Assembly: GCF_002849605.1 (NCBI RefSeq)
Contig: NZ_NPIB01000006.1
Location: forward strand, 62,001 to 126,000
Length of the DNA: 64,000 bases
Source: Photobacterium carnosum
GTDB taxonomy: Bacteria; Pseudomonadota; Gammaproteobacteria; Enterobacterales; Vibrionaceae
Direction of reading: 5' to 3'
Shown here: in pieces, positions 22,707 through 33,230 of the stretch
How positions within the stretch are numbered: position 1 is the first letter of the stretch
Layout of the letters: each line of letters begins with the position of its first letter
Notes under the pieces: generated by a model
Seen by the model: only the letters and a program-made list of their open reading frames with translations
Database searches by the model: none
Told to the model about the DNA's origin: nothing
Translations under genes and position numbers: made by a program

Positions 22707-22805
22707 ATATTATTCCCTATTATTAATTACCGCTATTTAACAACAAAGAGCCGCGGGTATCAACGTATGAACACTAGGGGCTTTAACTTAACTAAGGTAA
22801 TAATC

Positions 22806-22840
22806 AAAAAAAACGCCACCTGTAAAGACAGGCAGCGTTT
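22806..22840 (-). terminator. Intrinsic terminator after lspA
   Basis: Minus strand AACGCTGCCTGT / ACAGGTGGCGTT (two G-T pairs) followed by T8. It ends the ribF-ileS-lspA transcript before fkpB. Confidence 0.88.
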
Positions 22841-22862
22841 CATTCTAATAACGAATTAAAAC

Positions 22863-23387
22863 TTAGTGATCTTTAACGGTTTTATCCGCTTTAAAGCCAT
22901 CAAGAATTAACAATACAGCACCTAAACAAATGGCTGAATCGGCAATGTTGAATGCAGGCCAATGATAACTACCGTAATAGAAATCAAGAAAATCGACCAC
23001 AAAACCATGGTAAAGACGATCAAATAAATTACCTAATGCGCCACCAATAATCAGTGCATACGCTATATTGGCCATTTTATTGGTCACTGGTGTACGACGC
23101 ATCCACATTGTCAATAAGCCACAAACACCAAACGCAATCGCAGCAAACAACCATCGTTGCCAGCCACCCGCACTACTTAAAAAACTAAATGCAGCACCAG
23201 TATTGTGCACATACAGTAAATTAAAGAAGGGCGTGATCTCAATCCGGTTTGGCCAACCATAGCCCATCGAGTCCATCACCAATAGCTTAGTGCCATTGTC
23301 GATAATAAATACCACAATCGCTAGCCATAACCAACGAATGCCTGATTGCTTAAGCGTCAACGCTTGCTGAGGTGCTGAATTAGTCAT
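22863..23387 (-). CDS. lspA: Lipoprotein signal peptidase (SPase II)
   Basis: Inner-membrane aspartic protease that removes signal peptides from diacylated prolipoproteins. The 174-aa protein has four membrane segments; the catalytic pair is Asp123 (GNLFDR) and Asp150 (FNIADS), with NTGAAFSFL upstream. The ATG overlaps the ileS stop by one base (TAATG), so the two are translationally coupled, as commonly seen in ribF-ileS-lspA operons. The partner enzyme gene lgt is not in this window. Confidence 0.97.
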   Translation of the reverse strand: MTNSAPQQALTLKQSGIRWLWLAIVVFIIDNGTKLLVMDSMGYGWPNRIEITPFFNLLYVHNTGAAFSFLSSAGGWQRWLFAAIAFGVCGLLTMWMRRTPVTNKMANIAYALIIGGALGNLFDRLYHGFVVDFLDFYYGSYHWPAFNIADSAICLGAVLLILDGFKADKTVKDH

Positions 23388-26227
23388 TAGGCAAATTTAC
23401 GCTCTTCACCAGCGCCATCGATGTTAGTTACACAACGGCCACACACTTCTTCGTGTCCAGCAATAGTGCCTACATCAGCAACATGGTGCCAACAACGCTC
23501 ACATTTCGCCGCTTCAGAAGCTTTCACTGTCACAAATAATCCTTCGATATCTGTGTCTTGTGCGCCTTCAGGCTTGCTATCAGCAACCACAACGTGTGCT
23601 TTTGATGTTAGCAATACAAAACGTAATTCGTCTTCTAGCTTATTCAATTTAGCAGCAAGTTCTGCATTCGCAGCGAGTGTGATCTCAGCTTGTAATGAAC
23701 CACCAATCACTTTTTCGCTACGTGCTGTTTCAAGTAACTTGTTCACAGCACCACGAACTTGTTGGATTTCAGCCCAGAAGTCGTTGTTTAGTTCTTCATC
23801 TTCAGCAAGACCAAATAAACCATCGAACCACTCACCCGTAAACACGAATTGATCACGTTTACCTGGCATTTCGTTCCAGATTTCATCAGCCGTGAATGAC
23901 ATGATAGGTGCCATCCAACGAACAAGTGCTTCTACAATGTAGAAAAGCGCCGTTTGACAGCTACGTTGTGCATGACCACCACGTTTTGCTGTGTATTGAC
24001 GGTCTTTAATAACGTCTAAGTAGAAAGAACCCATTTCAACTGAACAGAACTGCATTAAACGCTGGGTTACTGTGTGTAGGTTGTAGTCTTCGTATGCTTG
24101 AACGATCTCTTCTTGAGCCGCCATTGCACGACCAACAGCCCAACGATCTAACGCCACCATTTCTTCAACAGGCACACAATCCGTTTCAGGATTAAAGCCA
24201 TTTAAGTTAGCTAAGAAGAAACGTGCAGTGTTACGAATACGACGGTAAGCATCAGCTGAACGCTTAAGAATTTCGTCAGAAACCGCAACTTCACCCGTGT
24301 AATCAGTTGATGCAACCCATAGACGAAGAATATCAGCACCAAGCTTGTTAGTTACATCTTTCGGTGCAACAACGTTACCCACTGATTTCGACATTTTACG
24401 GCCTTGACCGTCAACCACAAAGCCGTGTGTTAACACTTGCTTATACGGGGCTTTGTCTTTCATCGCTACCGATGTAATCAATGATGACTGGAACCAACCA
24501 CGGTGTTGATCTGAACCTTCTAAGTAAAGATCAGCTGAGTGACCATTAAACTCAGGACGGCTATCAACCACAGAGAAGTGTGTAACACCTGAGTCAAACC
24601 ATACATCAAGAGTATCTAATACTTTTTCGTAAATAGTGGCATCTTCTGCACTCATTACGTCAGTTAGTTCTAGATCCCACCAAGCTTGAATACCCTTTTG
24701 CTCAACAAGTTTAGCTACTTTTTCAATTAGCTCAGATGTTTGCGGGTGAAGCTCTTGGGTTTCTTTATGGATAAATAAGGCAATTGGCACACCCCAAGTA
24801 CGCTGACGAGAGATACACCATTCAGGGCGACCTTCGATCATACCTTCAATGCGGCTTTGGCCCCACTCAGGCATCCATTCAACGTTCTTGGTTTCTGCTA
24901 GTGCTTTTGCGCGCAGGCCAGCTTTATCCATTGAGATAAACCATTGTGGCGTTGCACGGAAGATGATTGGTGTCTTGTGACGCCAGCAGTGTGGGTAGCT
25001 GTGGGTAATTTTAGAGAAATGTAATAATGCACCGTGTTCACGTAATACATCCACAACCCCTTCGTTCGCTTTAAATACATGTTGACCCGCAAAGATCTCA
25101 GTATCAGGTAAGTAAACACCATTGCTACCCACTGGGTTAGCAATTTCAAGGTTGTATTTTTGACCAACCACAAAGTCTTCTTGACCGTGGCCAGGTGCAG
25201 TATGTACACAACCTGTACCTGATTCAGTGGTTACGTGATCAGCAAGTACTACTGGCACATCAAAGCTGTAAAATGGGTGATTAAAGCGCATTAGCTCTAA
25301 TTCTTCACCTTTACAGAAACCAAGAATTTCTGACTCTTCAAAGCCAACACGCGCCATCACGTCTTTTACAAGCTCAGCGGCAATGATTAAACGCTGTGGT
25401 TGAGTGTGAACGTCAGTAACGGGTGTTTGTACCAATGCGTATTCAAGATCAGCACTAACTGCGACAGCACGGTTAGCAGGCATTGTCCATGGTGTCGTTG
25501 TCCAAATAACAATCGACACATCGCCTTCGCCTTGGTCAGCAACACAGCCAAACTTCGCTAATACTGCTGCTTCATCTACCGCTTTAAATTTAACATCGAT
25601 AGATAGCGATACTTTATCTTGGTATTCAACTTCAGCTTCAGCCAATGCAGAACCACAATCAGTACACCAGTGAACAGGTTTAAAACCTTTAAGCAGGTGA
25701 TCTTTATCTGCAATTTTACCTAGCGCACGAATGATATTAGCTTCAGTGCCAAAATCCATTGTACGGTATGGTTTATCCCACTCACCTAGTACGCCTAGAC
25801 GAATAAAACTTTCTTTTTGACCTTCAACTTGGCCAGCAGCATAAGCACGACATTTTTCGCGGAACTCAGCAGCTGTTAATTTTTTGCCAGGCTTACCAAA
25901 TTTCTTTTCTACCATTAATTCAATCGGTAGACCGTGACAGTCCCAACCAGGAATGTACGGTGAATCAAAGCCAGAAAGTGTCTTTGACTTAATAATAATA
26001 TCTTTAAGAATCTTGTTTAACGCGTGACCGATGTGAATATCACCGTTAGCGTACGGAGGGCCATCGTGTAATACGAAAGATTTTTTACCTTTCTTAGCTT
26101 TACGAATTTCACCGTAAAGATCTTCATCATACCAATGCTTAAGCATAGCAGGCTCACGTTGAGCTAGATTGCCTCGCATCGGAAACCCTGTTTCCGGTAG
26201 GTTCAGGGTATCTTTATAGTCACTCAT
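23387..26227 (-). CDS. ileS: Isoleucyl-tRNA synthetase
   Basis: Class I synthetase. The 946-aa protein has the HIGH motif (HIGHALNKI, about residue 66), the CP1 editing domain, the KMSKS loop ([10 protein letters not shown], about 603), an anticodon-binding domain and a C-terminal zinc site CERCWHH...CGRC. Length is near the E. coli 938. It lies 5 bp after ribF and overlaps lspA by one base. Confidence 0.98.
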   Translation of the reverse strand: MSDYKDTLNLPETGFPMRGNLAQREPAMLKHWYDEDLYGEIRKAKKGKKSFVLHDGPPYANGDIHIGHALNKILKDIIIKSKTLSGFDSPYIPGWDCHGLPIELMVEKKFGKPGKKLTAAEFREKCRAYAAGQVEGQKESFIRLGVLGEWDKPYRTMDFGTEANIIRALGKIADKDHLLKGFKPVHWCTDCGSALAEAEVEYQDKVSLSIDVKFKAVDEAAVLAKFGCVADQGEGDVSIVIWTTTPWTMPANRAVAVSADLEYALVQTPVTDVHTQPQRLIIAAELVKDVMARVGFEESEILGFCKGEELELMRFNHPFYSFDVPVVLADHVTTESGTGCVHTAPGHGQEDFVVGQKYNLEIANPVGSNGVYLPDTEIFAGQHVFKANEGVVDVLREHGALLHFSKITHSYPHCWRHKTPIIFRATPQWFISMDKAGLRAKALAETKNVEWMPEWGQSRIEGMIEGRPEWCISRQRTWGVPIALFIHKETQELHPQTSELIEKVAKLVEQKGIQAWWDLELTDVMSAEDATIYEKVLDTLDVWFDSGVTHFSVVDSRPEFNGHSADLYLEGSDQHRGWFQSSLITSVAMKDKAPYKQVLTHGFVVDGQGRKMSKSVGNVVAPKDVTNKLGADILRLWVASTDYTGEVAVSDEILKRSADAYRRIRNTARFFLANLNGFNPETDCVPVEEMVALDRWAVGRAMAAQEEIVQAYEDYNLHTVTQRLMQFCSVEMGSFYLDVIKDRQYTAKRGGHAQRSCQTALFYIVEALVRWMAPIMSFTADEIWNEMPGKRDQFVFTGEWFDGLFGLAEDEELNNDFWAEIQQVRGAVNKLLETARSEKVIGGSLQAEITLAANAELAAKLNKLEDELRFVLLTSKAHVVVADSKPEGAQDTDIEGLFVTVKASEAAKCERCWHHVADVGTIAGHEEVCGRCVTNIDGAGEERKFA

Positions 26228-26232
26228 GGATT

Positions 26233-27195
26233 CTAGATTCCGTTACTTGGGCGAAGTTGGACATTATTACGCTCAGACAGCCACACCCGTGCTGTTTGAG
26301 CATCTCGTTCGATTTGTAATTTTAGCGCATCGAATGATTCAAATTTTTTTTCGTCACGCAATTTATGGCGCAACACGACTTCAAGCTGACGACCATAAAG
26401 ATCCGCTTGATAATCAAATAGATGTACTTCAAGTTGTTGTCGTACACCTTGTACTGTAGGTCGGTGACCAACATTAGCAACACCCGCAATAGGTGCAGCA
26501 GTAATACCTAATACCTCTACCGCATAAACGCCTGCAACAGGTGCTATACGACGTTTTAATGGGATATTAGCGGTTGGAAAGCCGATAGTACGGCCTAATT
26601 TTCTTCCGTGTGAGACTCGACCACAAATACTATATGGCCGACCAAGCATTTGTTCTACTTGATCCAATTCATTATTCGCTAAGGCGTGACGAATTGCAGT
26701 ACTGCTTACTCGCTGCTCAGAAACACAAAAACTTGCCGTACTTATTACTTCAAATCCATATTTCTTGCCAGCAGCCACCAGCATCGCAAAATTACCACGT
26801 CGCTCTTGACCAAAACGAAAGTCATCACCAATAACCAGAAATTTAACACCCAATTGCTTTACCAACAAGCATTCGACGAAATATTCAGCAGTCATGGCTG
26901 CAAAATGATGATTAAAATTAACACACAATAATCGATCAATACCGACTTTTTTTAATTCTACATATTTCTCGCGAAAACGGGTCAATCGAGCTGGTGCTTT
27001 ATTACCTGCAAAAAGCTCTTGCGGTTGCGGTTCAAACGTCATTACCGTGGCGGCTAATCCCATTGAATGCGCTTTAGTAATCACCTGCTTAAGCAATGTT
27101 TGATGGCCTAAATGGACGCCATCAAAATTGCCAATTGTCAGCACGCAACCATGATGGTGTGGCTGAATATTGGGTATACCTCGAATTAATTCCAT
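26233..27195 (-). CDS. ribF: Bifunctional riboflavin kinase / FMN adenylyltransferase
   Basis: Makes FMN and FAD from riboflavin. The N-terminal nucleotidyltransferase domain has [13 protein letters not shown] and [11 protein letters not shown]; the C-terminal kinase domain has [12 protein letters not shown] give the ATG at 27195 (MELIRGI), the usual family start (320 aa); an ATG nine codons upstream at 27222 is also open. Neither has a strong Shine-Dalgarno site, so the start is uncertain. First gene of ribF-ileS-lspA. Confidence 0.95.
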   Translation of the reverse strand: MELIRGIPNIQPHHHGCVLTIGNFDGVHLGHQTLLKQVITKAHSMGLAATVMTFEPQPQELFAGNKAPARLTRFREKYVELKKVGIDRLLCVNFNHHFAAMTAEYFVECLLVKQLGVKFLVIGDDFRFGQERRGNFAMLVAAGKKYGFEVISTASFCVSEQRVSSTAIRHALANNELDQVEQMLGRPYSICGRVSHGRKLGRTIGFPTANIPLKRRIAPVAGVYAVEVLGITAAPIAGVANVGHRPTVQGVRQQLEVHLFDYQADLYGRQLEVVLRHKLRDEKKFESFDALKLQIERDAQTARVWLSERNNVQLRPSNGI

Positions 27196-27381
27196 AGGTA
27201 ATTTAACTATGTCAGTACTCATAAGGCTATTCGCTCATCCTACAATCAGCTCACTTGTTTATATGATGATTAATAACAGCCAAAAAAATTAATAACTGCG
27301 GTAACTCATCCACCACCATTACGGCTGAAAATGTCTTTTTAGCGTAAAGCTGGTGAATTATATACTACTCGGCGGTTTCAA

Positions 27382-28944
27382 TCAGCTATCTGCACGCAGA
27401 TGACGCGGGCGAACACCTAAAATAATTGCACATAACAGGTAAATACCACTACCACCTAAAATTAAACCAAAGAGCCACGTGATACGTTCAAGCAAATGAA
27501 AAGCTAACCATTGATCAGTTGTAGGACTAAACCACAATAAACCACTCACCATCACCACACCAGCAATGACTAATCGCAACACAAACAATAATGTCTGACG
27601 ACTGACACGGTAAATATTTTCTTTATGCAAACCTCGGTATAGCAACGCAGCATTAAGAAAGGCTGATAATACACTTGCAATCGATAAACCGACATAGCCA
27701 TAAAAAGGAGCAAAGATACCGTTGAAGACCATATTACTGATCATGGCAATAATACCAATTTTCACCGGCGTTTTAGTATCTTGACGAGCGTAATAACCCG
27801 GCGCAAAAATTTTAATCAACATATAGTTCAGCAGACCTGCTGATACCACCCATAACGACATAGCCGTTTGGTTAACATCGTACAGGTCAAATTCACCACG
27901 CATGAACATCACCATCAACATCGGTTTGGCTAGGGTGATCATACCGAGCATCGCAGGGATACCCAATATCAACACCATTCGCACACCCCAATCCATGGTA
28001 TCTGCGAATTGTTGAGGTGATTTATCAACATGTTTACGCGACAAAGCAGGCAAGATCACCGTCGCAATCGCAATACCAAACAGTCCTAATGGGAATTCTA
28101 ATAAGCGATCAGAATAATATAACCAACTGATTGAACCCGTCATCAAGAAACTCGCAATCAACGTATCGAGCAATAAGTTAATTTGAGTCACTGAAACACC
28201 AAACAGAGCCGGTAGCATCAGTTTACGTATCTTCGTCACGCCAGGGTCATTCCAGCCCCATTGTGGGCGAACTAAATACCCTTCTCGATATAAAAATGGC
28301 AGTTGAAAACAAAACTGCACTAAACCACCGATAAATACCCCAAGCGCTAGACCAATTTCAGGTTTAGCCAAGTGAGGTGCAATAAACACGGCACACCCAA
28401 TAATGGCAACATTAAGAAACACCGGTGTAAACGATGAAATGGCAAACTTACCAAGCGTATTTAAAATTGCACCAGATAACGCCACAAAGGTGACAAACCA
28501 CAAATAAGGAAAAGTAATTTTAAGTAACAAACTGGCTAATTCGAATTTTTCAGCGCCGGGTGAAATGTTATGCATCCAATCCCAAAACCAACCAAAACCA
28601 AATAATGCTGTTACGACACCAGAACCTAAAACACCCAATAATGTCACGATGGTGACAATACCACCTAACGTACCTGCGGCACGCGCAATCAATAATCGAG
28701 TTCGATCAACATCACCTGCAGCATGGTATTCAGTTAAAACTGGTACAAAGGCTTGTGAAAAAGCGCCTTCTGCAAAAAGGCGACGTAAAAAGTTGGGAAT
28801 TTTGTTGGCAAAGAAAAAAACATCGGCCGCAGCCCCTGCTCCCATTAGGTTAGCAACTACCACATCGCGCACTAAACCTAGCACTCGAGACACTAAAGTC
28901 ATGGCACTAACTACCATTCCAGAGCGTAAAAGACGCTTACTCAC
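27382..28944 (-). CDS. murJ: Lipid II flippase MurJ
   Basis: Inner-membrane MOP-superfamily protein that flips the peptidoglycan precursor lipid II. The 520-aa polytopic protein has about 14 hydrophobic segments and typical motifs SRVLGLVRDVVVA, PNFLRRLFAEGAFSQAFVPVL and PAMLGMITLAKP. It lies upstream of ribF with a 186-bp gap, and diverges from rpsT, the common murJ/rpsT arrangement. Confidence 0.97.
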   Translation of the reverse strand: MSKRLLRSGMVVSAMTLVSRVLGLVRDVVVANLMGAGAAADVFFFANKIPNFLRRLFAEGAFSQAFVPVLTEYHAAGDVDRTRLLIARAAGTLGGIVTIVTLLGVLGSGVVTALFGFGWFWDWMHNISPGAEKFELASLLLKITFPYLWFVTFVALSGAILNTLGKFAISSFTPVFLNVAIIGCAVFIAPHLAKPEIGLALGVFIGGLVQFCFQLPFLYREGYLVRPQWGWNDPGVTKIRKLMLPALFGVSVTQINLLLDTLIASFLMTGSISWLYYSDRLLEFPLGLFGIAIATVILPALSRKHVDKSPQQFADTMDWGVRMVLILGIPAMLGMITLAKPMLMVMFMRGEFDLYDVNQTAMSLWVVSAGLLNYMLIKIFAPGYYARQDTKTPVKIGIIAMISNMVFNGIFAPFYGYVGLSIASVLSAFLNAALLYRGLHKENIYRVSRQTLLFVLRLVIAGVVMVSGLLWFSPTTDQWLAFHLLERITWLFGLILGGSGIYLLCAIILGVRPRHLRADS

Positions 28945-29151
28945 AAAAAAACCTCATAAAAGATGTTCAGAAAGGTGACTTCTGAATCGAAATACTGGTA
29001 AAATCTGTCGCCATATTAACCGTGTTAATCCGCAAGTGCCAACTAGATTGGTATGGCGGTTATTTGCACGAATCATTTGACAATGATTAAGATTAAGGGC
29101 ATAGTCCTCGGCCTTAAATTGTCACCATACCAAGATTTGGGAGTTACACCC

Positions 29152-29412
29152 TTGGCAAATATCAAATCTGCTAAGAAACGTGCACTAACTTCAGAAAAAC
29201 GTCGTCAGCATAACGCTAGCCGTCGTTCTATGATGCGCACTTTCTTCAAGAAAGTAATTATCGCTATTGAAGCTGGTAATAAAGAAGCTGCAACACTAGC
29301 TTACGCTGAAATGCAACCTGTTCTAGATCGCATGGCTACTAAAGGCCTGATCCATAAGAACAAAGCTGCACGTCATAAAGCTCGTCTAACAGCGAAAATC
29401 AAAGCTCTTTAA
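29152..29412 (+). CDS. rpsT: 30S ribosomal protein S20 (TTG start)
   Basis: An 86-aa basic helical protein of the 30S subunit: [26 protein letters not shown] and [16 protein letters not shown]. The homologous start is the TTG at 29152, with a GGGAG site ten bases before it; in E. coli rpsT also uses UUG and this is linked to autogenous control. The frame is open further up (to a GTG or ATG near 29053), but those codons are the mRNA leader. A strong terminator follows. Confidence 0.97.
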   Translation: MANIKSAKKRALTSEKRRQHNASRRSMMRTFFKKVIIAIEAGNKEAATLAYAEMQPVLDRMATKGLIHKNKAARHKARLTAKIKAL

Positions 29413-29434
29413 TTTTAATTAATGAGTCTAGATT

Positions 29435-29466
29435 AAAAAAAACCGACCTTAGGGTCGGTTTTTTTA
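29435..29466 (+). terminator. Intrinsic terminator after rpsT
   Basis: AACCGACC-TTAG-GGTCGGTT stem between A8 and T7. Confidence 0.94.
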
Positions 29467-29561
29467 TGTCTATTCATTGCCCATTGCCTATAAAACTAGC
29501 ATTTCAATATTGAATATTGCTGATTTTATAACTGACTTTATTTTACATCTTCGAGCATAAA

Positions 29562-30212
29562 ATGAAAAAAACGCTGTTACGCGGCTTGTTCAATGTCCTG
29601 CCGCTAGTATTAAGTATTTGGTTATTCTGGTCACTTTTTGAGTCATTAGATGAAGTCGGTAATTTTTTATTTGGTTTAGTTCACATTACCGAACTCTTTA
29701 AAGGTGCTGGTTTTTTACTCATTCTGATCTTATTGTTTGTTGCTGGGTTACTTTTTTCTGTTAGTCCTATCGCATGGCTCTATGATTTTGTTATTCGTCA
29801 GTTGATGCGATTTCCGTTTTTTAAGACGGTTTATAGCAGTATTAATGATATTGCCTCACTAATGAGTAGTGACAATAAAAATAAAAATCAGCAAACTGTG
29901 CTAGTGCATCAAGCTAATAATACTTACATCGTTGGCTTTATTATGGCTAACGAAACTCCAGAGCCACTATCAAACGCATTACCAGACGGAGATTGGGTTC
30001 CGGTACTATTTCCACTTAGCTATCAAATAGCAGGCATTACAACACTGGTAAAACGTGAAGACTTAACCATTGTTGATTGGTCATTTGAAGATGCAATGCG
30101 TTATAACTTAACCGCAGGCATTTCAGTTTCAGCCAAAGATAAAGAAGAGAAAGAGAAAGAGAAAGAGAAAGAGAAGCAAACAACAGATCACGCTACAAAC
30201 GAACAAAAATAA
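29562..30212 (+). CDS. DUF502 family inner-membrane protein
   Basis: A 216-aa protein with two hydrophobic helices (about 8-30 and 48-75), then the DUF502 hallmarks SPIAWLYDFVIRQLMRFPFFKTVYSSI, VGFIMANE and PLSYQIAGIT. The C-terminus (about 190-216) is a low-complexity Lys/Glu tail encoded by five GAGAAA/G hexamers. The family is widespread and not characterised as far as I know; I give no function. It stands alone between rpsT and the convergent nhaR. Confidence 0.85.
   Translation: MKKTLLRGLFNVLPLVLSIWLFWSLFESLDEVGNFLFGLVHITELFKGAGFLLILILLFVAGLLFSVSPIAWLYDFVIRQLMRFPFFKTVYSSINDIASLMSSDNKNKNQQTVLVHQANNTYIVGFIMANETPEPLSNALPDGDWVPVLFPLSYQIAGITTLVKREDLTIVDWSFEDAMRYNLTAGISVSAKDKEEKEKEKEKEKQTTDHATNEQK
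30147..30176 (+). repeat. Five in-frame GAGAAA hexamers
   Basis: Four GAGAAA units and one GAGAAG in tandem, in frame in the DUF502 gene, coding for (Glu-Lys)5. Slippage would change length by two residues without frameshift. Confidence 0.9.
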
Positions 30213-30241
30213 CTGAGCTGTAATATATAGAAACAACGATT

Positions 30242-30286
30242 AACGCCTTATTATTATTCTTTCCAGTTGAAAATGTATAAGGCGTT
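30242..30286. repeat. Inverted repeat between DUF502 gene and nhaR
   Basis: AACGCCTTAT (30242-30251) and ATAAGGCGTT (30277-30286) are perfect 10-bp complements with a 25-base spacer, in the convergent 3' interval. The spacing is long for a terminator, but a shared 3' end structure is possible. Confidence 0.5.
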
Positions 30287-30301
30287 GATAAGTGATAAAT
30301 A

Positions 30302-31186
30302 TTAAAACAATGTACTAAAATCAGCTGCACAAATACGTTTCACAGCAGGGTGCATGATCATTCGTTCAGCAAAAATAACAAAATATTCATCACAAATATC
30401 CGTCACTCGTTTAACTTCATAAATACGACTATTACTGGTGAGCTCATCCGCATAAATAGATGGCGCGATAAACATCGACTTATGATAACAAGCAAAAGCC
30501 TTCATTAACGCCGCATCATCAAATTCACCTAATATATTTGGCGTAATGCCCTGCTGATCAAACCATTGATGCAATTTGCGTCCCATTGCAGAACGTCGAC
30601 TGGGTACCAATAGCTTATAATCTTCAATACAAGCAGGAAAATCAGCATCAGATAAATCATCAGTGCAGAAAAAACTCATTGCAGATTCACCCAGCTTTTT
30701 ACTGTATATACCGGGATTTTGAGTTGAGCTAACTGAACAGTCAGATAAGATCATATCCAATTTATGTTGTGATAGTTGCTCTAACAACATTTCATGGGTC
30801 GATTCAAAACAGCTTAATTGGATCCGTTGATCGCTAGGAATACCCTCTAACAACACTTGGCTCACTAACCGTTTTGACAACGCATCAGCAACCCCAACTT
30901 CAAATAATTGGTTATCTCGCTGAGTATAATTAATACGGTCGAGCATTTGATAGCTTAAATCAAACATCTTATCCGCATATTTAAACACTAATTGACCAAG
31001 CTCTGTTGGTTCAATATTACGGCCAACACGTTTAGTTAACTTACCTTTAAGACGATCTTCTAATGATCGAATCTGCCCCGTCACTGTTTGCGGAGTCAGA
31101 AATAATGCATCAGCCGCTTTCGTTACTGAGCCTTGCTTGCAGACCATCCAAAAATAATAAAGATGGTTATAATTTAAGTGAGACAT
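30302..31186 (-). CDS. nhaR: LysR-type regulator NhaR
   Basis: A 294-aa LysR-family protein with an N-terminal winged helix (about 1-65; [39 protein letters not shown], quoted only as the region containing the HTH around residues 18-40) and a substrate-binding domain. The sequence and its place beside nhaA identify it as NhaR, the Na+-responsive activator of nhaA in E. coli. It lies 118 bp downstream of a small exported protein and nhaA on the same strand. A weak terminator-like structure lies in that gap, so expression may be partly separate. Confidence 0.93.
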   Translation of the reverse strand: MSHLNYNHLYYFWMVCKQGSVTKAADALFLTPQTVTGQIRSLEDRLKGKLTKRVGRNIEPTELGQLVFKYADKMFDLSYQMLDRINYTQRDNQLFEVGVADALSKRLVSQVLLEGIPSDQRIQLSCFESTHEMLLEQLSQHKLDMILSDCSVSSTQNPGIYSKKLGESAMSFFCTDDLSDADFPACIEDYKLLVPSRRSAMGRKLHQWFDQQGITPNILGEFDDAALMKAFACYHKSMFIAPSIYADELTSNSRIYEVKRVTDICDEYFVIFAERMIMHPAVKRICAADFSTLF

Positions 31187-31200
31187 TGCCGCTATTTAAA

Positions 31201-31243
31201 TAAAAAAACCCAACGACAAAGCTTACGCTGTGCCACTGGGCTG
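31201..31243 (-). terminator. Possible weak terminator upstream of nhaR
   Basis: On the minus strand a CCCA...TGGG pairing with a poorly matched interior is followed by seven T. It could attenuate nhaA transcription before nhaR. The fold is not convincing by eye. Confidence 0.35.
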
Positions 31244-31303
31244 TTCAATGTTTGACGATATAATTTATAGTAAAATCAAATCAAGATCGTCTTTAAGCTG
31301 TAA

Positions 31304-31546
31304 TTAACGTTGCAGTCGTTCTAAGTTTCGCACTCGTTCGCCACCACGTTGTTCTAACGCACGTTGACGAAATGAGCTTTCTTGTACTGTCGTAGTATCA
31401 ACGGTTGTTGCTTTAGCATCGTTAATACCTTGTAAATATGCTTGGCATACTTCAGAACTATCACCATTAATACATGCTTGGGAATTAACCGAGGCAAGAC
31501 TAAACGGCGAAAATAAACATGCGATAACAACTAACAACGTTTTCAT
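31304..31546 (-). CDS. Small exported protein of unknown function, linked to nhaA
   Basis: An 80-aa product that I do not recognise. Residues 1-18 are a signal peptide (K then LLVVIACLFSPFSLA, cleavage likely after SLA). The mature part has two cysteines (C25, C34) in ACINGDSSEVCQAYLQGI and a polar, Arg/Glu-rich C-terminal half. A VIAC lipobox-like string occurs at residues 7-10 but is too close to the N-terminus for a normal lipoprotein. The ATG is one base after the nhaA stop and its GAGGTG ribosome binding site is inside the last nhaA codons, so it is real and translationally linked to nhaA. The C-x-Y-L-x-G pattern faintly recalls Rap1a/Tai-like periplasmic proteins; that is a guess. Confidence 0.8.
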   Translation of the reverse strand: MKTLLVVIACLFSPFSLASVNSQACINGDSSEVCQAYLQGINDAKATTVDTTTVQESSFRQRALEQRGGERVRNLERLQR

Positions 31547-31547
31547 A

Positions 31548-32705
31548 TTACACCTCTGATTTAGGTAATGTTTTACTTAACATGATGTAACCGACAATCG
31601 CGGCGACAGTAGAACCCAATAAGATTCCAAGTCGAGAGTAAGTCGCAAAGCTTTCATCAGCACCAACAAACGCCAGTGATGAGATGAAAATCGACATTGT
31701 AAAACCAATACCACATAACACCGATACGGCAAAAATATGTTTAAAGTTAATCCCATCAGGTAGTTTTGCAACACCTGTTTTAACTGCAAGAAAACAGGCA
31801 GTAAAGATACCAACAGGCTTACCAATAAATAATCCAGCAGCAATACCAACAGGTAACATTGACGATAAACTAGCCAGTGATACGCCTGTTAATGAAATAC
31901 CCGCATTAGCAAATGCAAATAATGGCAAGATTAAGAATGCAACATAAGGATGTAATGCATGTTCAATCGTTTTAAGGGGTGAATGAGTATCTGTCCGACC
32001 ATTTTTACCCGCTAATGGCACTGCAAAACCTAACACCACACCCGCTAATGTTGCATGAACACCTGATTGCAGCACGCTGAACCACAAAATAGCACCAACA
32101 ATTAAGTATAATGGAATACTAGTGATGTTCTTCAGATTCATAACGATCAATGTCGCTGTCGAGATAAATGCCACGGCTAACGCAAGTGTTGATAAATCTG
32201 AGCTATAAAATAAAGCGATGATCACAATCACGCCTAAATCATCAATAATAGCCAATGCTAATAAGAAAACTTTTAAGCTTACTGGTACACGGCTACCCAA
32301 TAGCGCCATAACACCTAACGCAAAAGCAATATCTGTTGCGGCTGGAATCGCCCAACCTTTAACGGCCATCGGATCGCCATAATTAAAGGCGGTATAAATT
32401 AGCGCTGGAGCAATCATGCCGCCAACAGCAGCAATCGCAGGGAAGATAGCTTTTTCTTTGGTATTAAGTGCACCTTCAATAAGTTCGCGCTTAACTTCTA
32501 ATCCAATTAAGAAAAAGAAAATTGCCATTAAGCCATCATTGATCCAATGCGAGACTGATAATCCGCCGATATAGCTATGTAGCGTATCGGTATATAACGA
32601 TGCCAATGGAGAGTTAGCAATAACCATTGCAATTAATGCTGCGATAATAAGAATAATACCGCCAGCTGATTCTAATTTAAGAAATTTACGAATAGCATCG
32701 GTCAT
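31548..32705 (-). CDS. nhaA: Na+/H+ antiporter NhaA
   Basis: Inner-membrane antiporter exporting Na+ for H+; central to pH and salt homeostasis. The 385-aa protein (E. coli 388) has about 12 helices, the ion-binding aspartates D155 and D156 (LAIIDDLGV, equivalent to E. coli D163/D164), D125 in ATDIAFALG and the conserved lysine-containing helix near [23 protein letters not shown] lies nine bases before the ATG. The small exported protein and nhaR follow on the same strand; nptA diverges 525 bp away. Confidence 0.98.
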   Translation of the reverse strand: MTDAIRKFLKLESAGGIILIIAALIAMVIANSPLASLYTDTLHSYIGGLSVSHWINDGLMAIFFFLIGLEVKRELIEGALNTKEKAIFPAIAAVGGMIAPALIYTAFNYGDPMAVKGWAIPAATDIAFALGVMALLGSRVPVSLKVFLLALAIIDDLGVIVIIALFYSSDLSTLALAVAFISTATLIVMNLKNITSIPLYLIVGAILWFSVLQSGVHATLAGVVLGFAVPLAGKNGRTDTHSPLKTIEHALHPYVAFLILPLFAFANAGISLTGVSLASLSSMLPVGIAAGLFIGKPVGIFTACFLAVKTGVAKLPDGINFKHIFAVSVLCGIGFTMSIFISSLAFVGADESFATYSRLGILLGSTVAAIVGYIMLSKTLPKSEV

Positions 32706-33230
32706 TAACCGTTACTCCTTTAACTATATTATTCACGCGATCCAAGCACCCCTAACTTGTAGGTTAGCTAAATACTTAGTCGTCTCAATTAAATTTAGTG
32801 TAAACGTCAAACTTACAAACTGAAAAATCGTTTGTATGGATATAAATACTCGGTAAAACCGAAGAGTTATAGTTATAGCGCTACTATATCCGCACTATTT
32901 ATTTGTCGTCATTCATTATATTTATACTAAAAATAAAATAAATCGCAAAACTTTACTTTTAATAAGCATATTTTTATAATTTTTAACGCTAAAAACAAAA
33001 AACATATAAAACTATTAAAAACCAATTAGAAACAATCTACTAGAGCGTATTAATGCAACCTGACATTGTATAATTTAATCGGTTGCCCTCTCATTTTCCT
33101 GACAAACCCCAAACAAATATCCATTTATGACACTCAGTGTAATATTTCTGAAATATAACCAAACTACTATTCACGCAGATTTCAACAAAATGACACCCAA
33201 ACGACATATTCCTGTCATGGAGAAATGATT
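32706..33230. other. AT-rich divergent gap between nhaA and nptA
   Basis: No reading frame of note. It must contain the nhaA (-) and nptA (+) promoters. ATGACAC-CCAA-ACGACAT at 33190-33207 resembles two reverse-oriented PhoB half-sites (6/7 and 5/7) with the right 11-bp period, and CTGTCAT occurs at 33212-33218. I could not define promoters with confidence. Confidence 0.5.
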
